Positions 25,101 to 39,700 are shown, counted from the stretch's first letter. The stretch: 64,000 nt of DNA from Pempheris klunzingeri (GCF_042242105.1 NC_092029.1:6945885-7009884); one strand, 5' to 3'. Numbers and translations: made by a program. The notes: generated by a model from the letters alone, not told the origin.

Positions 25101-28100
25101 TGCCTAAATATTGTAGACCAGAGTGACCTTATAAAAGTGTTGTTTGTTAAGTATGTATCACATCACAGTCTTACCATGTGGATTTCATAATCATTTATTC
25201 ATGGAGAGTACCTTTTGTGCTTTTTTGGTCTTTTGCATTTATGCTTCATTAATCCAAGTCTGCCAAAGCAGCACTTATCTAAACCTCATTCTGCTCCTAG
25301 TGTGTGTTTTCTTCTTACTTTGACCCCTGGCTGCTGCCAGAGGACACGGGCGTCTTGTCCTCTGTGTTTCTGCTCTGGCTGTCTTCCATCAGTGGCCGTA
25401 CTTTGGACACAGGAGGCTTCGCAGAGTGGCTGCTTTGCTCCTTTCCGTGCAGTTTGGCAAAAGGACGCATGCCCCTACACAGACAGAAGGCATGACAGGG
25501 TTTCAGGGTCAGCAGGTGAGCAAAACACACAACGTATTCCTCTACGTTAAGTTAACAGAATAGTTTGGCATTCAGGGAAACATGTTTATTCTTTCAATCA
25601 AAGAGTGAGAAGAAAAAAATTGGTGAAATTAGTATCTGTGAGTATAAAGCCAGAGCCAGCAGACCAGTAGCTTTGTTTAGCACAAAGACTGGAAAAGGTG
25701 TGAGTACCAGATGTGCTCGGCCTGCCTGATCTACACTATATGGCACTGCGACGGAAAGTGTAAGGAAACCGTATAAACTCTGTGTTTAATTCTGTGCTTT
25801 AGTATAGTCGTTCTCTATCATGACTTCAGCAGAACTACACGTAAAGAATATTACAATCTGATAAATGATAATATAGTATCATGTAACATCAATACACTTT
25901 TGAAAAAAAAAACAATTTGGGAAAATAGTTAGATGAGAAGACTGGTACCACTATCATGTCTGTACGCTAATTATGTATTTACAGCTAGTAGCCTGTTAGC
26001 TTAGCTTAGCACCAAGACTGGAATCAGGGGGAAACAGCTAGCTGTGCTCTTTCAAAATGTAACAAAATAAACCTATCAGCACCTTTTAAAGCTCACTAAT
26101 TAACATGTTAGATCTTATCTGTTTAATCTGTATCAAAGACTGTACTGTAAAAAAGATTTTGATGTTTTGTGGGGGGTTTTGTGCTGGACTAGTTCTTGGC
26201 CAGGAACAGTTAACAGGCGACTGGCAGAGACTCCATCAAGCTGCTGGTCCTGGTTAAAAACAAAATCCGCTATCAGAACTGCATCCATAGCAACAGTCTG
26301 TTATCCATGGCAACGATCTGCTATCCATAGCAACGGTTTGTTATCCATAGCAATGATCTGTTATCCATAGCAACGGTCTGATATCCATAGCAACTGTGTG
26401 CTATACAGAAATAACAGACCATAGATTTAATTGTAACTGACCAATCAGAGTAAAGTATTCAACAAAGCCGCGCTATAAACGAGATACAACATTCCCTGTT
26501 TCCAGTTTTTGCGCTAAGCTAAACTAAGCTAGCCTATTCCCAATCATCAATCTATAAAACGGTGTTTTGCCGGTAAATGCCTCGCTGAACATTTATTATT
26601 ACCACAAATGACAAGGTAAAAAAAACAATCTTCCAACACACATGAAATTACGCAAACAAAGTTAACAATGTCATTTTAAACGGACAACTCGGCTGGATCA
26701 AGATAGCACACAGATGGTTTAGCAGAGCAATGTGCATGAGTCCACATGGGTTTGTAATTATAGCAGTGAGTGCACACTGGTCTGAAGTGGTCAACAGTAC
26801 CTGTTATTATGTCCTCTGGCCAGGAAGCGTGAAGACATACTGAGCCTGGGGACTCTGCTCTGCTCGGCTGTAGACAGACATCGAGCATTAGAAAGAAACA
26901 AAAAGGAAAATGGAAACAGTGGCAGAGAGAAGAAAAGCACACAGTGACACCGAGAGAAAAAGAAAGAGAAACAAAAAGTGCAGAGAAACCAAAAGAAATA
27001 CTGAATGCATCTACTTGAATGTGAGGTCATTTAAAGGAATAGTTGAACATTTCTGGGAATAATTTAAAGTTTTATTAAGTTTAATTTGAGGCAATAGCAT
27101 TAGCCTACCCATGCTGCAGCTCTCTGCCAGCGTCTCAAAGTTCTGCATGAGGAAATCTTCTTGACCGTCGTCAGCAACGTCAGTCACTGTCCTCAGAGCC
27201 TCGTCCATACTTGTCACTTCTGCCTTTTGCTCCTCTTCCTCCTTGTCTTCATTCTCCTCATCAGAGCTGTGCTGGCTCAGGGACTCCACATCTGCAGAAT
27301 CTGGAGGCACAAAGGACAAAAACATACAGCTGTGAATCAATGGAGAGAGACAGAAACCCTTTCCAAACCCTCTTTGACCTTGGTACATCCACTGCATACG
27401 TCAGGTAGGTACCAGATAATCCTTAACAAATGATCAGCCAGAACACTGAGGCTCATGTGGTGGTTTTATCTGACATATTTCTATCAGGTCAGAAATAGAA
27501 AAAAATCCTTGCCTCTCTGTGCTCAAATCCCTCTCAGCGGGTATCAGCTTTACTGTACAGTATGTAGAAGATATATCATGGCTTTCATGTACATTTTAGC
27601 TTTTCATTTCAAATCCAGCACTTGACACACTTTGAGACATTTATAAGTTGAAACAGGAATGTAGTCAGATAGAAATACTGAAATATAGAATAGACGCGTG
27701 GCTTTGAAAACCCAGTGAAGGCCACTGTGTGTAGAAATTTTATACGGTTTAAGCATCTAAAATGAATAAATGTACTAAATCACTGAAATTATTTTGAGGC
27801 TTTAGTTTTTGTTTGTAGAAAAACGGTACAAACTTCTATCTATGCAGTCTTGGCAAGAGAGAGGCATGCATTAATGAGGCCTGGTAAAGTTGGAAATTGT
27901 ACATTTTTTAATACTAATTTTATTTTATTTTTGTTACTATCTCCGTCATTGGAGTAAGACCTCACCATCCAGGACTCGATCCGGGCTGGAGTCCCTGCTG
28001 TCGTAGCCCAGAGAGCAAGCGCTGTCCGGGCTGCGGCTTTCCTGGCTGTCACTGCGGATCCCTCGCCCTTGCATCCTGCAGTGCAGCTCCTTCACCATGT

Positions 28101-29968
28101 AATCACTGGTGTGTGAAAACAGAAAGAGGTGGAAACAATGAGGAACAGCTGTGGAGGAAAACATTAAACCAAGAATAGAAAAGCACTGTTGTTCCCTTTC
28201 AATGTCACTGTGATCACTTGAGTGAAATCACGAGGACTGGGTGGATTTACCTGCCCTGTAGACTGGCATCTTCCTCATTCTCCTCGGGGTACAGCACAGC
28301 TCCATCAGCCCCCCTGATGCCCTTGGACGAGTGTGAGGACAGCCAGTCAGCGTGTGGCCAAGGCCGATGCCTCTTGGCTCTCTCTTCCAACTGCAGAAAA
28401 TGAGCATAGGTGACTTAGTCCTGCCATCACAAACACATGGAGACATATGGACAGCGTGTCCCTCTCCATGCGTACCAGGGGCTCCTGGAGGCTGGGCGTG
28501 CTCAGTCTCTCCTCTTCATGAGGGGGGTAATTGGGGTTTCTCTTATGACCAAAGCTCTCCAGCTGCCTCAGGTCCAGCATGGATTTAACCATCAGCTCCA
28601 GAGAGCCCATACGATGAGACCACCGCCTCCGAGGACGCTTAGAGGACTCAGGCGTGGCCTGGCTGATGGCTCCATGCTAGAGAGGAGGTAGAGGAGATGG
28701 ACAGGCTGACACAGAGAAACATGATTTCTATTGTACAATACATGAATAAAAAATATCACACAGCAGCTCTGGAAGTTAAAGATGACAAGTGCTAAAAGCG
28801 TCAATTTCCCTCCTGATGTACACATCTCAGATGAGGTGTGTGATCTAGTTTTTAGTGCTCCCACTTTGGCTATGGATTTCAGAACGGATTTCACATAGCT
28901 TTTTATCACTTTTAAGACTCAGCAGGGTATTTCCCCCCCCAGTACATCACAGAGGATTTAATCTCATGTGTGGTAGAGTGAAGCCTGAGATTCCTTAAGC
29001 CACTTCAGTCCTTCTGAAGAACTGACAGACAACTAAAAGAGATAGTAGACGGGGGCTGAACTGTTCATCAACTGTCAAATCTAAAGACTTAAAGCATTAA
29101 CTGATTGTTAGAGGCTGTTACTGGAAACTATGAAGTTTTTGTCAGGAACTGAATAAAGGAGAAAGATGTATTGTTAGGTTTTTTGGCACTGTGATTTAAG
29201 TTATTTGATTTTACGTCACATGAAATAATAATAAAAATATGTATATTGGAACATACAGAGAGAGAGAGACGCACAAGAGCAAAAAAAATAAGAATATTAC
29301 AAAAAGTGGCTCTTCAAAATGCATAACAAAAGATCCTTTATCGCAGGCCTTGCGATTGAGATCACATTTTATCATGAAATTGTTAAAGATGCACACTGGG
29401 AACTGAATTTGCCAAAGCACAGAGCCATTCTCCTCTCTTCCCACTCTGCTTTGCATCATATTCTTTAGAAAATGGATGATAACAGTCTTTTCACGTTGAA
29501 TAACCACCAACCTTTGTCAGCTCCCAGTCCTGTCCTTCATCTGAGCCACCTGTTGCATGAAAAAGCACAATCATAAGAACCTTGGAAAATAATGACATAA
29601 AACTTGTTTGATGTGTGGATTGTTTTTGTGCCCTCCACAGAGAGAACAAAGGTCTGGATTAGTACAGATGGCAGAGAGGCTCCAGCACAGGTGGTTACAC
29701 CCAAACAAACAACATGTAGTCTCTTCTACAGGGGTCTTATTCCTAAATCTCCTGATAAACATGTGGATTAGACCCAGCACTGTGATTGTATTCTCATTCA
29801 TAATCAGTACCTGTGTCCTCCTCTCCGTGGCTGCTGTCAGAGGAAGTACTGGACGCCATGTCCTCGGGGTCGTTGGGGTCATCGTTCTCTGCTCCGTCCT
29901 CCTCCTCGTGCTCACGGTCACTGTCAGAGGACAGACCACCCAGAATGGGAGCACTGTGCATCTCTCGC
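20878..29968 (-). CDS. mapkbp1: mapkbp1 coding exons 20-33 (acidic, Ser/Pro-rich and C-terminal coiled region)
   Basis: Exons: 29811-29968, 29512-29549 (38-nt micro-exon), 28476-28676, 28251-28390, 27966-28105, 27109-27300, 26801-26867, 25319-25474, 24700-24866, 23788-24420, 23614-23695, 23278-23366, 22183-22268 and 20878-21117. Highlights are [57 protein letters not shown], the acidic [12 protein letters not shown], the 633-nt exon with [19 protein letters not shown], and the terminal [20 protein letters not shown]. The exon 23278-23366 acceptor after TTTCTTCCCAG is needed to keep frame. The exon 28 donor is weak (GACT then GTACGG) but is the only one that fits the phase. Confidence 0.85.
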
Positions 29969-30723
29969 CTGGAATGAAAGACAAAGTGATGACCATTCTG
30001 CAAGGACTCCTGCAGTCTTTATTTGTGATAGCGACGAATGATTGTGATCAATGGGAGCTTGAAGGTGAAGGTGCGGTGTGTCGTCACCTGAGACTGGAGG
30101 TCTTGCAGGGCGGTGCGTTTGGGCTCTGTCGGAGCTGGCAGAGCCTCTCTCTCATGCTGATTGTCAGTTCTGGAGCCAGTCGCCACACAAAGATACAGCT
30201 GGGAGATAAAAGCATTCAGGCATTAAAAATTCAACATTTCATTTCAGCTTGACTATTGAGGAAACTGTCTGCAAACACATTTCCCCACTCATTTCCTCTG
30301 GCAGCAGAGGCTGAAGAGGATTTTAATTTGGGTGCTGCTCCAATCCAGGATTTCTACAGTCACTTTATTCCATTCATATTCGGATATCTTTAGTTATTTG
30401 AGTTCTGCTTTTAAATATAGAATTAATCCTTGTTATTTTTTTTAGAAACATACCCAAATTATCATATTCAAACGCTGGATTGACTCAAGTATACACCACA
30501 TTAATAGAGTCTAAGTGAATCCAAAGGAGCCACTCGTAGGAGCACACAGGACTGTTTCTCACCTGTCCCCGGACACAGAAATCAAATGTTTGCAGTCGTT
30601 GGTAAACTTCATCCCAGTGACAATCTCTGCAAAACCAAAAGTACGGCAATGTTAGTTATATTGAGCTCCCTGGCAACATTCCCTGCTGCTATGAAGGTGT
30701 CATTTACTCACAGCTCAGTTGTC

Positions 30724-30763
<40 letters not shown>

Positions 30764-33700
30764 GTGTCGGTGTGTGTTCTGTTACCAGAGTGTCCAAACA
30801 TAGTGGCGACACACTCCCCAGTGTAGAAGTCAAAGATGCTGATGTTTTTATCAGAGGAGCTGGTGGCCACGTATTGACCCGATGGATCAAGCTGGACCTG
30901 CCAGGACAAAAGAACAAAAGAGTTCAGTAGTCTGTACGTGGGAAGGGAAAGGCATTTGGAGCGTGGACTGTGGAAGAAAATGTTACCCGGAGCAGACTGC
31001 CATCCTCACTCAGCGATCCTTTGTAGAGTTTCTTCTGTTTGCCACTGCTGATGTTGAAAACCCTGAGATCAGAAGGATAAGAAACCTCAGAATCAAACTG
31101 AGTTTCCCATTGCTGACGTCATGGACCTTTAAACCCACATGCCCTCCCTTTAAACTCACCTGATGCAGCGGTCCTGACAGCCAACGGCGGCATACTTGCA
31201 GGTGGGATCTACACCCATGTCGTATAGTGTGGTCTTCCTCACCATGTGGTGCGAACGCCTGAACTCTGTTCCTCTGTCGGTCTGTAAATTAGAAGGAAAC
31301 TCTGTCAGCTCTGTGCTGAGGAGGGCGGCTGCTGTAGTGTTAGCATTAGATGGAAAGGTGCTAATAGGTGTTTTAGTGTTATAAAAGCTAAAGTACATAA
31401 GACACAAACTTAAAATACAGCATTTTTTTTTAAAGTCAACCAAGTCCAAAATGACAAATTAGGACTTCCTACTTGAATGAGTGCACGGTCTGCTGGGTTT
31501 GTTATGGCATCTGTGCATTTGTATTGTTTAGAAAGAAACTAGCAAACTTAACCCATGCATTCAGATTTCTAAAGGTTCCAGAGATCAGTTTGAATCAACA
31601 TCATTATGTATCTCTTAAAAGTGGACATGTACATGTAGTTTATATGCATAGAAATGCATGAAAAGTACATGAAGTATTTGCCTTAAAGTTAAAGTTTGGC
31701 AGAATTAATGCGCCTGGCAAGGACACAATGTGAATCAAAATAAGTCATATCATTATTGAAGTTTAAGTCACAGGAAATCAGTGTTTGTTCATCCAGTCAT
31801 GCACACATGGTCAGAAAAGACAATTATGGTTCACTTGGTTGGAATCCTTGAAAACAGATAATGATAACAGATAGCGTAGAAGATGCTCATTTAACGTCCT
31901 GCGAGGAGCGCTGGCCTGTCACAACACGCTTCTACAGACAATACTCCGTAAATATCTGGATGCTGAGGAGAAGTTTTACTGACTAACAAGCCATTGTTTA
32001 TTGTGCTCTACAAAACTTAATCCTCATGAGTCACTGCAGTGGCCTGAATCCTGTCGAAAGTTTAAGAGTGCTGTTACTTATGTAACTCAGACCAAACATA
32101 AAATTGTCCCAATAACCCAGAAGCAAATCTACTGTAGAGGAAAGGCTGCAGCAGGGTGTATCTTTTATAGCACTTAGTTATTTCATTCATAAACAGAAGC
32201 CAAAAAGGTTGTGTTACTGCTGTGCTGCACAGTGAGTCCTTAATGTGAGGAATTAATGAAGAATTTGTATCCAAAGCGATGAAGCAGCAGAGGATGCTGA
32301 ATCAGCATTAGCTCCTGATTGTGCCTTTTATGGCAGATAAAGAATTATGAGAGTTGTTTTGGAAATTACTTCTGGTGTAGCAGCTAACTCTTTATAAATT
32401 AAGCTTCACTACAGGAGAAATCAGATATTTACAGTGATTTAAAAATAGCTGAAGGATGAACCATGGTGGTGAGATGCTGGATAGCTTTTATAGAATATTG
32501 TCAAAACATAATTACATCAAAAGACAATACATTTGTCATATTTAAAGACAACTTTGACACTGACATGTACACTTTCTTGAGTGAGATAAATAGATCGACA
32601 TCGCTCTCTTGTCTCTGCGGTAAACATTTAGCTGGAGCCAGCAGGCTAGCTTAGCTTAGCTTAGCTTAGCTTAGCTTAGCTTAGCACAGAGACTGGAAAT
32701 GGGGAAACAGGGTCTGTCATTTTACACTTATTTTGCACTTAGGCAAAATAAACAAACATGATTTAACATCATCAATTTGTGAATTTTAGAGAAACTGGAA
32801 GGCTGGAAAAAGCCGGGCTAGTTGTTTCTTCCGGCCCGAGTGCTAAGCTAAGCTAATCGGCTGCTGGCACCAACTAGATGTTTTCATCTAACTCTCAGCT
32901 AAAAAAAATCAGTTTTCAGTGGGTGCATTTCATTTTTCTATTCCCGTACGCACATTATGTGTGTGTTTAGTGGACGAACAGATCTGACGTGGAAAGATGT
33001 TGATGGTGAGAGCTGAAGGACTGAATCTTGCTCAGGTGTGTCCTACCTTGTGTGCAGTGCGGAAATAGATGCTCTTGTCTGCTCCACAGCTGATCATCCT
33101 CACCTTGTTGTCATTGGCTAAAAAAACAAAGAAGGGAAATGCCTGTGGGCAATGCAGCCGCTACTAGTATTTTCAAAAGAATGTGTGCAGGACTAAATGA
33201 ATCCAATCTCGAAATCAGAAGCTGTAACTAATGCAGGTGGGGTAGCTGAGAGAGAGAAAACAATGCATGCAGCAGAAAAGGCTTTGCTTATAACAAACAA
33301 AGCTGCACCTGACTACACATGTACAGTTGTCATCCATTATTTAAACAGGCGGTGCTGCAAGCAAAATAAAAGAGGGACTTTGTGTGGGACTGAATGGGAT
33401 TACGAAAAGATTAGCTGTCAGATGTTGACAGTGTCTCAAGTGGCTCACCAGCAAAGCGGACGGCTGTTATGGATGAAGAGTGCTCGTCGAGTGTCTGCAC
33501 CAGACTGTAGTCATCCTCAGCATCCAAGACGTGGATCAGACGGTCCCTGCTAGCTGTGGCCAGCAGCTTCAGACCTGACAGTATTAAGACAACTTAATCA
33601 CATATCCTTTAAACGGCCAACGCACTGATATTCGTCAGTAACACAGTCACATACACACACTGACCTGTTTCTGGTTTACTGTATTCAAGACAGAGGATCT

Positions 33701-36700
33701 CAGCATCATGAGCCTCCACCTTCAGAATCTCCTCCATGCTGCTGAGGTCATGAACCCTGCAGAGTATAAATTCACACTGCTTTTAGAATAGCGGTCACCT
33801 TACGAGTGCAGTCAGTCATCAGTCTTGGTTTTTTAGCGTTTTTGTCCTACCGCAGCATCCCGTTGCGATCTCCAGATGCCAGGTGTTTGCCGTCTGGACT
33901 GACACAGATGGTCCTGATTCCCGTCCTGCTTTCTGCTGTCTGTCCATCCCCTGGTTTATCAACGCTCGCATTTGTCGAACACTCTGGATCCAGCAAGGCA
34001 CTGGTGTTTCCATCAATGTAAATTATATTCAGGAGGTCCTGCAAAGCAAAGTCAGATTTGAAAAATAACCCATCAAAGGGAGAATTCGATCTTCCAAAAT
34101 GTCAACATTTGACATATATGGCGTTTTAGGCCAAACTCACGCTGCTGAGGATGTTCTGAGAATGTGTCCGATCGTCCATGCGCCACAGTCTGATGGTGTT
34201 ATCAGCTGAGCAACTGAGGAACGCACCTGATGACAAACCAGTGTCCAATTCACCAGGAACATCTGGGAACATCTGAGGAAGGATGAGGGAGAAGGTGTTT
34301 GGTTGGGAGAAGGTTCAGGAAATACTAATTATATGAGGCTAAACAGTATGGATTTAGAAAATACTCCTGCTGTGCCTTAGATTAACATCCACTATGGAGT
34401 ATCATGAGCTGTAATCAGTTCAGTTGACACTTAGCTATTTGAAAATGCATGTTGTTGGTTGTGGTAATGAGACATAATTCTTAACAGATTAGTCAGAATC
34501 ACTGCTTAATATAAAGCTTATTCAATGTAATTACCACTAACAAAATGAAATAATAATATCTATCAGTGTTTCCCAAACTGGCCTGAGTTCAGCAGGCTAA
34601 TGAACTGCATAAAGCAGTCCAATATTAGCATTGTGCTGGTGATGATAAATCCCCCCAATGTTCCCTGAATCAGCAGCCTAGAAAATACCCAACATTCAAT
34701 CTAAAAACAGAATCAGGGGCTGGTTAAAGAGGTGTGTATCATTCACTTCCTGTCTGCTTACCTCCAGGTCCCCAACACAGGCAGCATGGAAGAGGGCAGA
34801 GTGCACCTTCCCCACCCTGTGGACATCTCTCACATCCCACACATACAGACTGTGGTCATTATATACACAGCTGAGCCGGTGGCTGACGGGGTCGTAGGTA
34901 ACAGCAATGGCGTCTGGGTAACGGGCGTCTTTCTTGGTGGAAAATAGGTCACTGATGGTAATGGAGTCATGGAGCAAGAAATAAGAAACATTTAGGTGTT
35001 ATTTAGACTGTGGAGCGCTGCTTCTTGAGACAGGCGGCACTATAAATAGAGAACATTTGATCCAGCAGTGGATCCCTGCCAAGGAAAGGCAGTGTTACTA
35101 CTAAGCTCTTCCTCACCTGGCCTCCGTGATGGCAGAGATATCAGAGCCGAGGGGGTGCGGCCGCGGCAGCGTGCAGACAAAGTGCAGGTCGACAGGGCTG
35201 AAGGCTCGCACCGTCCCATCAGCGCAGCCACAGAAGATCATATCCTCAGACAGAGACAGAGACTGGGCCGCGCCCGTCTACGAGGCAGGACAGGATACAA
35301 CAGGCGCATCAGCTCTTTTCACAGCTCTATTTTATACAGACGGCACATTCTAATCCTGCAAATACACTCAATTATAATTAAGTGTAGGTGAGTCCATCAC
35401 AGCCCCGACTGTCAGTAATTCTAAAGGCTACAGACAGTTTTAAGAGCGTCCGTGCTGGAATACTTCCAAACACACCGTGTACTCGTCCTTGTCCTTTTTG
35501 CTAATCTCTCTTTGATCCTCTGACAGAAGGCAGGAGCAGGACCCACACACCCTCATCTTCACCTCCTATTTAAACACCACAGCTGGACACTGGCCATAAG
35601 CACCACTGGGTGGACAGTAATCAGTAATGGATGCATAAACATACTGCAGATGTAACACTGTTAATTAGACGACTGAAGTATATGACATGGACACCTACTG
35701 AATCAATATACTGTAGAACAAAATGCATGATTTATTAGAACCAGTAGTGCTACGATGTAACCTTCTGCAATTAATGCAGGGATGCTGGTTCAGCCACATT
35801 TGTCAACATCAATCTTGAAGAAATGTTAGCAGCACAAAAGGTAAAAATCAAGAATACATACAACACAGTGAATACATCTGAACAACAAGGGAAGTACACT
35901 TATTCATTGTCTTGCCAAGAGTTAGAGGAGAAGACTAACACCATTCTCATGACTGTCTTAGCTTAGCATAAAGACAAGAAATAGGGCTTGCAAAAAAACA
36001 TTAAAAAGTTTTTTTTTTAAATGTAACATAAAGGTAAAAAAAAGAGCCCAACAACTTCATGGCACAGAGAGTCACTCACCCGTAGGTCCACCCATTTGTC
36101 CAGCATCCTCTTGCTGTTAATCTCACACAGCAGGCCAGACGAGGTGATGCAGAACGTGGAGTCGGATGTAGAGCCCCGTCCGCAGGCCACATCACAGAAG
36201 AAGTTATTCCTCAGCTCTCCCAGCAGCCCCGAGCGGCCCAGCAGAGGGACGGGAGCACTGGCCTGAGTAACACAGAGGGGGGTGGCGGTTAGCTGTGTGG
36301 TTAAAGCACAATACTGGATACATCTGAAAACTAGCTTTGACACAAACAAAGAAAAGGCCAAGGATTTCTCCATCAGATGTTATTGAGTTATTTTCCATTT
36401 CTTAATTTGAGTGTTTCTTCATTTGAATATGCAGGGAGCTGTCATGAATTTGGGAACAAAACTGTGTGAATTTAATTGATGTGAAGACACTCTGGAAGAA
36501 TGAAATAGCAATAAAAAGAAAATCAGTAACAAAACCAAACTCCCCGTCAACTCTGACTTGTCTGACTATGTCTTGGACAGTTTTCAAGGCGACGAACATT
36601 TTTCATACAGTGTGAAAATGTGTGGTAGAAAAGGGATTTTTCTGACGGTATAAAAGCCTTCAAAGCAGAGCTAAAGCAAAGGAAAGCAACTTACATGATT

Positions 36701-39700
36701 GGAACAAAGTTTTAAAAAGACACACTGATGTTCTCCTTTAATACCTTGCTGGCTTTGCAGTGGTCCAGATACCAGAACTTGATGTGTCTGTTCCCCACAG
36801 TTACAAAGTAGGAGCTGTCCTCAGAGAAAGACACGCCGGTCACCTTACTGGACACCTTGTTGGCGGCCACCACTACATCTTTCTGCGAGAAGAAAACACA
36901 ACAATACATGTTAAAATCATGGCCCTCAGGAATCTGAAGCTTAATGTCTGGACAGAAACAGGCTAGCTGTTTCCCCCCACTTACAGTCTTTATGCTAAGC
37001 TAAGCTAACAGGCTGCTGAATGCAGTATCCATCATCTCCTCTGTTTTCCAAAATATTAAACTATTCCTTTAACATAATAAGCTGTGTGTATTACACCAAC
37101 ACACAACAAAGGTGTTTGCATAGCACAGCATTGGCCTTGACTTAGACATACCTTCCACGCCCACACGTTGACCATCATGTCATGCTGGTTTCCCACACTG
37201 ACAATATATTTGCTGTTGGGGGAAAAAGCCACGCAGGAGACTCCATATTTGTGCGTCTGGAGCTCCGCCACCTGCCTCCGCTCTGCCACGTCCCACAGTC
37301 TGACCGCTGGTAGGTGCCCACTCTGATGGAAAGGGAAGAGGGATGTGGAGGAGTGAGTAGTTGGTAGATGGTTATAAAAATAAAAGGCCTCGTGGTAATG
37401 TCTCAGTGATATATTGTGTCTGTTTTTTGTCTCCAGTCTTTAGATCCACTGGAAAAAGGCAACATAGTAGTGGTAAGCCCAGTCTATCCAGCTCTCTAAG
37501 AGATTATCTTCTCTGACCTCTACTCACCATATACAGTTACTTGTCCTTTGACCTGTTCACATTATTCTCTCTCAGGGATCAAAAGGTCAGCAGGCTATTT
37601 GTGCGCTCTCCCATTTTAATATGTTCAAACGCCCTTTCAAAGGTCACATTTAATAGGTGAGAGGAAAAGGCACCCTGAAGGACGTTGAAAATGGATGCCA
37701 TTCATCTAAAGACTGAGCTGCATATAAAGGAGGCAGAAGGAGGAAAGAAGAGCACGTCTCTTGTCGGCCTCTGTTCGCTGAAAATGGGGACATTTCTTAT
37801 CAGGTAATTCACTTTGGAATATCTTAAATTCTTCTCCTCTTTCAAGACTTTTAGGAAACCGTATGAAAGAGCTGTGACACAAAAAAAAACTTCATTAGTT
37901 TAATATGACAATCTGTAGCTTCTTGTGACAGCCTATGAAATTTGTCATTTGGCTCCTTTTAAAGGCAGAAGAACAGCATATCCTCACCGTACGCTGTCTT
38001 TTGAACTTTGCTCTCTGCCGTCATAGCAACTACAGCGTGCTCATCCACTTACACAGCGTAGTCTTTAATCGGCTTTGGATTAAGATAGCGTGATGTGTCA
38101 AGGCAAACACTATAACTGCAGATGCTTGACTGACACATTACAGTGAAGCAGGAGGGAACTCAGTCACGGGATTGACAGCAATAAGAGAAGACTCACCTCT
38201 CCTGTGACCAAGTACTTGCCATCGGGGGAGAAAGACAGAGCTGTGATGGTTTTTCTGTGAGAGGCAGAGAAAGAGAGCTCAGTGTGACTCATGTTTAGGT
38301 AGTTCGGACAGTTTAATGTCGCAGGTTGTGTTTGTGTTCAACCCACCTTGAGGCGATAATGTGGTGCTGTCTGTTCTTTTTGGGGTTCAGCAAGACGACC
38401 ACACACCTACACAAGAAAGAATATAATCACAATTCACCATGTGACTTATGTATGATATAATACAATACAGACAAGTGCTGGTATTGGTGCACACCTAGAG
38501 TTGTGTTTGGTGTGTATTCCTGGAACTGAGGCAATAGTTTGGTGGAAGTGGAACATTTGCATTGCCAAGTGTTTTTTTGTTTTGCATTTGTTTAGTTAAG
38601 GCGCTTACAAGAAATACAAACACTTCTCAGATCAACCAACTGACCTCTTTTCACAGAACATATTTGCGCCGTAGCTTAGAGATGATTACTGATTATACAC
38701 GACGACCTTGTGAACATTTCAACTCTGATGTAACATTGGAATCCGTACAGCATCAGTCTAATAACGACTAATACGGACAGAAGTGAGCCAAAGTTGATTA
38801 ATCTTGGCTGATCCGTAATTATATTCTGTGACCTGTTTGAATATTTTCCAGAAGATTACAGCGAGAAATGCAACATTGCACCCATTCATGCATTTACTCT
38901 CCAGGACATTCATTTGATGATATATTTATTGGGCCTGAAGAACACGTCATGGTGTGCTGACTCAAAGTTACAAACCCTGCTACAAAGGTGGGTCTGAACT
39001 TTAAAACAGCAGCGTGAGATATCTAACTACTGTGGGGAATAGGAACAGTTTTGGGAGATGCATCTCTTACTCATGAGAAGACTGATGCCAGTGTCAGACA
39101 TGATTACCCACCTCAATGCTGACTAGAATGCTATAAAGCTGTAAAAAGTCTTTGTGAAGTTTTAATGTCGTTTTCCCTGCTTCTGTGATTCATCCACCTT
39201 TAGTGCAATGATTTTGTATCCATATTCCAACAATGCAGCCATGACCATATTGCTTCCTGCTAATAAAACTTCCTCTTTACATCCTGTTCAAGAGCAGCAT
39301 AAAGATCTATGATCCACCTGTTAGAGTGCTGCCTGTTCTTTAGCTCCGTGCCAGGAAACTGCATTCCCGGTGCCACGGCTGAGCTTGCACAGATTTAAAC
39401 TGAGACCGCAGGTGGATTGCCAGACTGTGCACAATTTGGGAAGTATAAAGCTTGCTAAAATGACAGCCAGACACAGACACACACACACACACACACAGAA
39501 AAACCCACGCCTGTGCACACACAGACAATGCTTCCTCTCTCTCAGATGCACAGTCACAAGCACACACTCCTTGACACAACAATACTGCAAACACCCATTG
39601 ACCTTCTTAGTATTAATGCAGCTTTGTCAGAAGATTGAGAACAACACAAAAGAGGCTCAGTGTTTCACTGTTTCTGTTACAGCCTCGTGGGACCTGCAGT

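Noticed and set aside
26278..26397. CRISPR array
   Set aside because: Units are contiguous 20-bp copies without spacers, in a vertebrate intron.
29608..30252. A 214-codon plus-strand open frame
   Set aside because: It is the antisense shadow of mapkbp1 exons 19-20, whose minus-strand frames match the family.
34141..34262. Shorter version of mapkbp1 exon 10
   Set aside because: The resulting phase is wrong; the acceptor 10 nt upstream gives [12 protein letters not shown] in frame.
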